A stretch of DNA of 21,248 bases, taken from Collodictyon triciliatum (lineage: Eukaryota; CRuMs). The notes below the pieces were generated by a model. The model saw only the letters and a program-made list of their open reading frames with translations. It was not told the DNA's origin and did no database searches. Shown one piece after another: positions 9,401 through 17,250 of this stretch. Numbering within the stretch: position 1 is the stretch's first letter; the number at the start of each line of letters is the position of its first letter. The stretch spans positions 1 through 21,248 of the forward strand of contig JBHJMP010000292.1 of assembly GCA_043381765.1 (NCBI GenBank). The letters are read 5' to 3'. The position numbers and the translations under genes are program-made.

Positions 9401-10408
9401 TTCCAGCATCTTTATCAATTTGCTACCAACTTTTATTCAACATACCATTAAATATATTCTCTCCAATATTCTCATACAGAAAGCCCGACCACGCATTGAT
9501 TCAGATGGCTGATGGAAACCAAGCTACAAATGCCATGACTTATCTTAAGGTAACATTCCAAACTTGAAATACACGAATCAATACATGCGAATTTTTTAAA
9601 GCACCATGCCTCTAAATCTATACTCTTTTCTCGGACGAACTGTGCGAAGAATTATTACTGCTCACAATCGTTTTTTTTTCTTTCCCACTCCTATCTAATA
9701 AAAAAAAAAATAATAATAAAAAGGGTGCGCCACTGTTCGGTCGTCCGATGGAGATTGCTAGCTCTAAGTGTGTGTCTGTCCAAATCTCGACATCAGACAC
9801 CAACCCAAATCGTGCCAAGGATTACAGCACGAACACCCTCAATCGATTTTCGAACGCCATAGCAGCCCAGCGCAATATGAAGCATATCTGCTCGCCCTCC
9901 AACGTGCTGCACGTCTCAAACCTTGCCCACGTAAACGCCTCTTCCCAGACATCCACAAAACCAACGATGAAGGGGAGAAAGATGATTCTCTTATTTTCCC
10001 TTCCATAGACACAGACATATATAAATGAAAATTGAAAAAATAAAATATGAATGATGAAAGTAGAGCACCTCAAAACATCTGAATCCACAGAGCGTCGAGG
10101 CACCTGCCCTCACCGAGCTCTTCAGCCGTTTCGGGGCCGTGCAGGACATCAAGGTCTTTGAATCAAGCATGAAGCGCCAGGCCTTTGTGCAGTTTGCAGA
10201 TGTTGCCACAGCCATCCATGTCCTTGTCTTCACATACGGCGCTGAAGTCCAAGGCCGCCCCATCCGCGTGTCCTTCTCGTCCCGCACATCTGTGCAGTCC
10301 AACACATCTCTGCCTTCCTCTGCCGGACGCATCTCGCCCACGCCCCACTCGGCCTCTGCATCCTCGTCGGTCTCGGCCATGACCGGCGGGGTTCAGGCTG
10401 TCTACTAG
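6463..10408 (+). CDS. PTBP1-like: Polypyrimidine tract-binding protein (PTB/hnRNP I family), four RRMs, 15 exons
   Basis: Exons: 6463-6531, 6830-6901, 7126-7202, 7403-7484, 7663-7749, 7942-7996, 8125-8195, 8389-8474, 8670-8739, 8885-8949, 9069-9135, 9295-9368, 9480-9549, 9724-9930, 10091-10408. They sum to 1470 bases, 489 residues and a TAG, with every GT-AG phase closing. The four RRMs are shown by RNP2-like strands VVHIRQL (11-17), ILLATIL (110-116), VLLITNL (258-264) and VLHVSNL (376-382), and RNP1-like strands ALVQF (48), ALIQY (151), ALIQM (297) and AFVQF (415). The RRM3-4 linker motif D-Y-S-T-N-T-L-N-R-F matches the PTB linker. Animal PTBs (about 530 residues) bind CU-rich RNA and repress exons in the nucleus. 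Odd points are a Gly/Asn/Tyr-rich linker before RRM3 (about 225-243) and a Ser-rich C-terminal tail (about 440-489) beyond the usual end. The start was chosen as the ATG just before RRM1; upstream in-frame sequence is repeat-derived. Confidence 0.93.
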
Positions 10409-11658
10409 GGGCCCAAATCCCGGGCGACAGGGAAGAGGCTCTCCGAAAATGCAAGGAGGCTAAGGAACGCATGGATAAGAAGCAATCGCCGAGATGAAAT
10501 TAGGATGTGAACGTTAGGTTGGTTGCTTGCTTGCTGGCCGATGATGAAAAGCTGTGGACAGTGTCGAGTGAATGAGAAAGAATAGAAAAAAAAAATGAAC
10601 AAGAGGAAAGGGTAGAAGAAAAAGAAATACCCTTCCCCGAAATCATTTTCTTTGGTTCCATACTCGCCAAATAAGCAGTTTTCATCGAGGCCTCTCCGTC
10701 AACCTATCATTCAATTCTACCTTCGTCATGATTCTGCTCTTTACATGTTTCATTTCCGCCTCCCAACCCTGTCGCATCGGCGAAGGACACAAAGCTGCCC
10801 AAAATCCCCGCTCGTGTCAGCCCAGTCCGCCACTTGGTACGTCACATTGAAGCAGCCACCAGGAACCCATCCTGCTTTGCCATCTCGTCAAGAAATGCAT
10901 ATTTTCCCACTTTATAGTCTCCTCTTTCTCCCTATCTCTCTTGAAAATGATTCTCACCATCACTGACACACACGTGATATTTGATCCTCTCTGATCCGCG
11001 CACAAACCCTCTCTTTTTCCCTCAGATGGCCATCGCCCGTTTTTGTGTCTTGTCCCGCATCATCCCCATCCTGGGCACCCGACACAACCTCTACGTTTCA
11101 ATCAACCCTATCCCATTTATCCTCCTTTTCTTCCTTCCTTGCCTTTCTTTTTCATTTTTTTTTTCGAAAGAAAAGACCACCGACCTTAGACAACACCACC
11201 TGCCCTGAATCACCAATACTTCCCCACTGCTGCGGTTCGACCACCTCAAACGCAATACCCCGTCTCTTTTCCTGTCCCCGAAGCTAGTCTCTCTTTTTCT
11301 TTGACACACACATACTCACACACACACTCTCTCAGCTGCCTTTGCCCTTTCCTTCTCTCTTTGTTGCTGCCAAGTATCATTTAATTGCCTGGCCCATGTT
11401 GAGGAGTAGAAAGAATAGCAGAACTGGAGAGAAGTATGGTGCAGCATGGACGAGTCGGAAAAAAAAGAAGTTGCCTCCATTCCCCTTGTTTCTCTTTTGC
11501 TTCTCTCTTTCTTTCAACTCACCTCTTCTCTCACCCTCACTCTTTGTCTTCCTCTCTTCGTCCATCCGTTCTTTCTCTTGGTTGCTCTGTTTCAGAACGT
11601 TATCACGACGCCATCACAAACAAAGCAAAGCAACATCGCCATCTATGCAGAATAATGA

Positions 11659-11790
11659 GAAGAAAAGAGAGAGAGAGAGAGAGAGAAAGAAAAAAAAAGT
11701 GCAAGACCCCGCATGCAACCTCAACATCATCACTGCCATCATCACCATCATCACCACCACCATCATCGTCATCACTGCTACTGCCTCCTT
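11659..11790. repeat. GA dinucleotide tract and ATC/ACC triplet tract
   Basis: An AGAGAG run with A-rich edges at about 11659-11700 is followed within 20 bases by ATCATC/ACCACC triplets to about 11790, interrupting the CT-rich spacer. Confidence 0.85.
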
Positions 11791-12136
11791 CTGCTCTCTC
11801 TTCGCCCTGCTAGTGTACCAAAGTTCCGCCACCACCCTGCCTCACACATACACCGCCCAGACACACCCCCCACGCCTGCTTTGCTTCATCCCCTCCCACG
11901 CCTTGTGTCTGGGCTGCCTCGCCTCCTCCGTCTGGTGCCTCCTGCAACCTTCCACAACACACAACACACTCGGCTGTCCGCACTGCGAATACCACCTGCC
12001 AAGGACTGTGGCCGCCCCTTTTCTTTCCCTGTTGTTTTTTCGCCTTCTTTCCTCTCTTTCCCTCCCTCCAATCTGGTCTCTGAGGCCATCACCAACGAAT
12101 CACTTTTGATTCCCACTCGGTCGTTCATGCGGCTGC

Positions 12137-12142
12137 AATAAA
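12137..12142 (+). terminator. Candidate polyadenylation signal AATAAA (plus strand)
   Basis: AATAAA at the downstream end of the pyrimidine-rich tract, followed by CT-rich sequence. It is a plausible distal 3' end for the PTB transcript, which would then have a 1.7 kb 3' UTR. Chance occurrence is possible. Confidence 0.35.
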
Positions 12143-12227
12143 ATGAGTCTTCTCCACAGACAACAACCTCTGTCTCTACAACACCTTTTCTTTTTTTTCT
12201 TCTTTTTTTCTTTTTTAAATCACACCA

Positions 12228-12233
12228 TTTATT
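12228..12233 (-). terminator. Candidate polyadenylation signal AATAAA (minus strand)
   Basis: TTTATT on the plus strand reads AATAAA on the minus strand, about 440 bases past the FIGNL1 stop codon. Downstream on the minus strand is an A/G-rich tract. Together with 12137-12142 it would place two convergent transcript ends about 90 bases apart. Confidence 0.3.
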
Positions 12234-12671
12234 TGACCCACATCGGCTCGGTTCGACTATGCACATTCCCAAACGCGCAGTCCCAGCGATGGCGCCACAT
12301 GGCAATCCTCGAAGTGGTGCGTCCATCCGCGCGATTGGGGAGACCAATCCAACACCGCGGCGACAGCAGAGTCACAGCGCGTCAATCGGGAACGAGCCAT
12401 ATGTCTGCAGAGTGCGTCGCAAACATACCGTGTTAGGCATCTCTCACGTGGGTGTCCCAATAGGGAGAAAAAGAAAAAACAGGGAGGAATCAAGAGTAGA
12501 ATAATAATAAACAATCCAATAATCCCGACACCAGAATATATACAATTTGATTGATTATTAGCGCTACCACTATTGTCTGCACGTCTTTTTTCTTCTCTCG
12601 ACAAAAAGAAGAAAAAAAAGATAAAAAAAGATAGAAAAAAGCAGGAGCGATTGCCAATGGTCTTGGTGCGG

Positions 12672-12980
12672 CTAAAACGGTACCTGGTTCCACTCGACAT
12701 ACTGTTGCAAATCCCTCTGCGAGACGCTTGCGCGCACCTGCTTCATGGCCGCCTCGAAGTCTCCGAGATGGATGGGCCGCACACTCGAAGCGCTGATACT
12801 GCAGATGCTGTCGCCCAGGCTGCGGATGGGTCCCATGGCCGCCTCTGTGCACAGCGCCCGCATGTCGGAGCCCGAGTACCCTTTTTTTTTTTTTCGCCCA
12901 TCCATTTAGTCCTTTCATCCCTCCTTTTCTTTTCTTTTCTTTTTTCGTTTGAATACTTGACATAATTGGTACGCCCAAAT

Positions 12981-13036
<56 letters not shown>

Positions 13037-13393
13037 GTCCATGGTAATGAATGAAAATGAAGGTGATAATGAAAAAGAAAAAAAGGGGATAAAAATAAAA
13101 GAGAAAGGAAAAGCCCAAACCGTCTGTCCTTTGGGAGATGGTGTCGATGTCCTGCTCGCTGAGGGAATTCTCCTGCTTCGCCAGAAGGTTCTGCACAAGG
13201 ACACGCCGGGCCACGGTGTCCGGCAAAGGGATGTAGAGGCGCTTCACCATGCGGCGTCGGGCAGCCTCGTCCAGCTCCTGCGGCCTGAGTGGTTTGCTGG
13301 TGAATTCTTTTTGTTTTTCCTTTCATTTTGTCTCTGATTCACACATTAATCGCCATCGGGTGGGACATTGTACCACACGAGATATATTCAAAA

Positions 13394-13491
<98 letters not shown>

Positions 13492-16400
13492 TAAAAGGAT
13501 ATTCCTGTGTTATGCGACGTGCCTACCGATTCGTGGCGCCTGTTTGATGATCCGAGCCATGTGATACAAGCGAAATGGTGAATAAGGGGAGAAACCATGC
13601 TTGATTGGGAATCTTGGCTTTTCTTTCTCTTTTTTTTTTCTTCTTATTGGCGCAAAAGTGGGTGGGAGAGCATTGCGCACACAAGAAGCAAAGAACACAG
13701 ACCAATCAGCAAAATCCGGTCGTCTGCGTTGGTGGCTGCTCCGTCCCACTGGACCAGAAACTCGGTCTTGATTCGCCGACTGGCTTCAAAGTCGCCTTCA
13801 GAGCTGTTGCGATTGAATGTAAAATGGTCATGGTCATGGTCATAATTATGGTTGTGATTGTTATTTCGATTGTGACTGTGATTACCGCTGGCAAAGAAGC
13901 GAGTCAATCTCGTCGATGAAGATAATCGCCGGCTGATGACACCGCGCAACAGCAAACATCGCACGTACCATCTTTTCTCCCTCGCCAACCTGGAATTCAG
14001 AATCATTTGTTTACAAATATAAAGGTTTTTTTTTTCTTGAGTGAAGAATTACAACATATTCTTTGTCGCAAAAGAGAAAAAAAAAGTCTTAAGAAACAAA
14101 CAAACAAAAAAAAGCACGGTAGTCGTTTGAATGTATGAATGCAGAGAAAGCAACACATCACACACCCATTTACTTGTCAGTGAGCTGGAAGAAATGCTAA
14201 AGAATGTTGCGCCAGCCTGCAAGGGTCGTTTTCTGTTAGCAATCTTTCCATGATGGAGATAGATGATAGAGTTATCCTGAATGCGGGGAGAGAAAAGTGC
14301 GTGCCTCTAACCCACCTCACTTGCAATCGCCTTCCCAATCATCGTCTTGCCTGTTCCCTTTCAAAATAAAATGAAATTGCAAAAGTGATAATATATGCAA
14401 TAAATGACTCAAAAAAGTAGCGAAGAAGGGGAAAGAGAGAGAAAGCGTTGAAGGTAGGCGGTATAAATTATAATCAAAGAATGTCGCTTTATATACATTA
14501 ATTTTTTTTTTTTGGAAAATATTGTCGAATATATAGAAACATCCCATTCTGATTATTAATGAAAAAGTGGTTGGCCGAGAGGGTATGTTGTATAGAATGG
14601 GGAGTTATCGACTCACTGGAGGGCCAAACAGCAGCATCCCTTTTGGAGGGCCGCGTAGGCCAGTAAATATGTCAGGTCGAAGCATCGGCCACACAACAAT
14701 TTCCTGCACGCACTTTTTGGCAAATTCAAGACCCGCTTTTTATATGTGTAAGGGAAAAATTAATATAGATAAAGAAAAGATAAATAAAAAAATAAAAAGA
14801 ATCAGATGCAGTTTCAAATATTGAACTGTGAGATCAGTAAATCTAACATTTGAAATGAGAATAAAAACTAAATAGAAAAAAATTTAAATAAAAGGAGTCA
14901 AAAGGTATCCATAATTCATACCAATATCGCTCCATCCGACGTTTGGGCTTCGGTCGATGATTTCGTTGCTGATCATTTCAATCATCTTAGGCTCGATGTT
15001 TCTGAGACGCTCATCCAACATCCATTCCTCTACTTCTCTAGATAAAAAACCATTCAATCACAAAGGATACGGCAAAAAGTAGACTGCGAAAAGAGTCGTA
15101 GCTCGAAAGGACATATCTACAAATTATTTGTCCTTTTTTTGGTATTAATTAAAATGAATTAAGTCAAAGACTTTTTCGGCCCGGCTCCAGACATTCCTCC
15201 ACTCTGGTTGCGGTCGTCATCCTTTTTCGCAAAGGGTGGTTGGAATTTGCGCTTTCCTCCTAGCGATTTGCTTTGGTTTCCAACAATTGTGTTTGCGGGG
15301 TTGTACGTGCGACCACTGCCATCGGACGAATAGGATGGTGCATTTCCACTATACCCGCTGTTGGTATTACCGCCCACGCCTCGGTTCTTTTTCATAGAAT
15401 CTATTTTCTGTGCAAAATGAGCAATGAGTTATTTGATTGACGTTTATCGCTGATATGACAAATTGACAAAAGCAACCTCCTGAAAGGGAATGTACTTTTG
15501 AAAAAAAAAAGTTCAAAAGAACACAATGAGGTCGCGCAAAAAAACATTATAATTGGAACAAAAAAAAGACAAGACATCAATTTTAAGTAGAGTAGAAATT
15601 CACGTGTATAAAGGAAAGCAGTCAACAGCATATCAATTCAAAACGGCGGGGATGACTAACCAGCTTTTCATGTGCTGTTATGAAATTCGGTGCCCCTTCT
15701 TCATTATCGTCTCCTCTGGAGGGCTGGTTTCTTGGTTGGTTTCCAAATTTACCCGCGTTAGAATATTCGTCTGAAGAGCCCCATTTTGTGGTTTGCTGCT
15801 CTAACTTTCCCTTTTGTTATAAAACATGATTGATATATGGAGATTTTTAAAAGAATGAGGAAAAGAAAAAGAAAAAACATTAAGTGAAACATCGTTCTGT
15901 AAAAAAAAAATAATCAGCAAGTTTAGTGTTGGCTATTTTGTTCACAGAAACCTTCTTTTGCCCTATGCGCGCAAAGTCTTCATCGATGGCATCGTCAAAA
16001 GCATTTGGGCGCGAGTTTTGTGCTGGTTTCTGCAGATTTGTTGGTGGGCGCGATTGGAACACTGGGAAAAATAGACCGATTTATTCGCGAGTATCTCTAG
16101 AAATAATGATTTTTTTTCAAAAAAAATTAAATGAAAACAACCAGTACGACTTTTTGTTTCAGAAAACATCAGAGACAAGGCCTGGAAATGTACACCTGTA
16201 TCCAATGATGAATTTTTTTTCAAATCAATGGAGCACTCTGAGAGATACCTCTTTCATTTGCAGAGGAATTCGAGTCCAGTCGACGAAGAGAATTGGATGG
16301 GTCGTGTCCATACGGGCTTTGAGCAAATGAGGGCTGGTGGCGCGGACTCTCTATCGGCACCGACTTTGGTATTTGGGGAGGTGGTGAAGTGGAGAGAGAT

Positions 16401-16915
16401 CTTTGCGGATTTGCTGCAGCCCAAGACTGCGGCTTTTCTTGTGGAACAGAGGAGACTGTTCGTTGGGCACTTGGATTGGAAACCGGCTTTGGCAAGCTGA
16501 CTTGAACAGGGGAGCACAGTGCATCAAAGAGACTGTTTTTGGAGCGCATCGAGAGGATCCACTTGGCCTCGTCTCGCTCTGCCTGGATCGAAGGGATCCT
16601 GCGCATGTTTGCAAAGGGCCTTTGTGGGATGATGTCGTTGATTTCCTTCTGCACTTGTGCCATGGAAAGATCCGCCGTCTTGCAAACTGATGCCGTGTGT
16701 GTGAGGCAAGCGCGTTGCAAGCTGTTGACAACCCTTGCAGGCGAACCGGTGGTTTGCTCGTCGGCGATGCAGCTTGCCAGGAACGTGGCGATTCGGGCCT
16801 GAGAAAGGGTCGCAGGCAAAAAGGACACCTGCAGAAGATCCTCCCTGGAAAACAGATCCGCCTCGAACAGCGCTTCGTGGTAGACGTCGGCAGCTTTCGG
16901 CGTGTTTCCTTGCAT
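12672..16915 (-). CDS. FIGNL1: Fidgetin-like protein 1 (FIGNL1) AAA+ ATPase, 13 exons
   Basis: Exons in coding order: 16915-16249, 16061-15952, 15798-15661, 15407-15172, 15037-14922, 14735-14617, 14357-14316, 14216-14166, 13989-13886, 13803-13703, 13539-13527, 13284-13121, 12880-12672. They total 2070 bases, 689 residues, with all phases closing and a TAG at the end. The meiotic-clade AAA domain starts near GWSDI-AGLEF (about 418-427). Walker A is GPPGTGKT (460-467), split by an intron after GPP. Walker B is IIFIDEID (515-522), sensor 1 is GATNRPQ (N565), and R575-R577 hold the arginine finger. The C-terminal helix ends in YVEWN. LTSKWVGEGEK and [10 protein letters not shown] point to FIGNL1 over spastin, katanin or VPS4. 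The N-terminal half is long and disordered, with FITA (298-301) and FQPP (360-363). FIGNL1 disassembles RAD51 filaments and limits crossovers. Human FIGNL1 is of similar length (about 674 residues). ATG 16915 is the likely start, but an extra 5' exon cannot be excluded. Confidence 0.93.
12981..13036. repeat. (ATCA)n tetramer microsatellite
   Basis: A perfect AATC/ATCA array of 14 units in the last FIGNL1 intron (12881-13120). The transcribed strand reads TGAT/GATT. Confidence 0.97.
13395..13491. repeat. (CAA)n triplet microsatellite
   Basis: A perfect run of about 32 ACA/CAA triplets in the FIGNL1 intron between the 13-base microexon and exon 12 (13285-13526). In RNA sense it is (GUU/UUG)n. 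Poly-Gln, poly-Thr or poly-Asn frames drawn through it are not coding. Confidence 0.97.
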
Positions 16916-16964
16916 TTCTTTTCCAGGACTGTTATTAATGTTTTTAGGTTTTTTGTTCTAGTTT

Positions 16965-17047
16965 TTTTGTTTGTTTGTTTGTTTGTTTGTTTGTTTGTTT
17001 GTTTGTTTGTTTGTTTGTTTGTTTGTTTGTTTGTTTGTTTGTTTGTT
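16965..17047. repeat. (TTTG)n tetramer microsatellite, copy 1
   Basis: About 20 TTTG units just upstream of the FIGNL1 start. The same unit recurs at 17327-17425 in the neighbouring TPR gene. It encodes Cys-Leu-Phe-Val in an open frame, which is a repeat artefact. Confidence 0.97.
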
Positions 17048-17125
17048 TTTTTTGTTTTTTTTTGTTTTTTTGTTTGTTTTTTAAAAATAATTGAAGTCAC
17101 AATAACAGCAGTTTACAACAAGATC

Positions 17126-17225
17126 NNNNNNNNNNNNNNNNNNNNNNNNNNNNNNNNNNNNNNNNNNNNNNNNNNNNNNNNNNNNNNNNNNNNNNNNNNN
17201 NNNNNNNNNNNNNNNNNNNNNNNNN
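17126..17225. other. Assembly gap, exactly 100 N
   Basis: Exactly 100 N, the usual placeholder for a gap of unknown size. TPR exons may be missing here. Confidence 0.98.
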
Positions 17226-17250
17226 TCTTTTTTTCTTCTTTTAATGGTAG

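Larger units (their letters stand above)
10409..12671. other. Long pyrimidine-rich spacer and 3' UTR region between convergent PTB and FIGNL1 genes
   Basis: About 2.26 kb. On the plus strand, 10670-12210 is dominated by CT-rich tracts (repeated CTCTCT, TCTTTC and CCTTTT), broken by CA runs, a GA tract (about 11659-11690) and an ATC/ACC triplet tract (about 11718-11790). Frames there (for example 11342-12109) are Ser/Leu/Pro/Phe-rich by-products of the pyrimidine bias and overlap one another. A GC-richer island lies at about 12236-12460. I find no exon set with a recognisable domain. The sequence most simply holds the PTB 3' UTR (plus) and the FIGNL1 3' UTR (minus). Confidence 0.55.
16916..17250. 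other. Short divergent spacer between FIGNL1 and the TPR gene, with TTTG repeat and gap
   Basis: Between the FIGNL1 start (minus) and the first readable TPR exon (plus) lie a TTTG array (16965-17047), an A/T-rich segment and a 100-N gap (17126-17225). The 40 bases before the gap read, on the plus strand, I-T-A-V-Y-N-K-I, like the end of a TPR module, so the TPR gene may begin before the gap. Confidence 0.6.

Noticed and set aside
9931-10008. Reading through the donor after PTB exon 14, ending at TAG near 10008
   Set aside because: It would lose most of RRM4. Joining 9930 to 10091 restores the expected S-N-L-A-H-S-V-E pattern in frame.
11342-12141. Long plus-strand frames in the CT-rich spacer
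   Set aside because: Three overlapping frames are open at once, all Ser/Leu/Pro/Phe-rich with poly-His or poly-Ile from triplet tracts. There is no domain, so composition explains them.
13249-13598. Poly-Thr, poly-Gln and poly-Val frames over the CAA array
   Set aside because: The array lies in a FIGNL1 intron bounded by exons with matching phases, so the homopolymer frames are artefacts.
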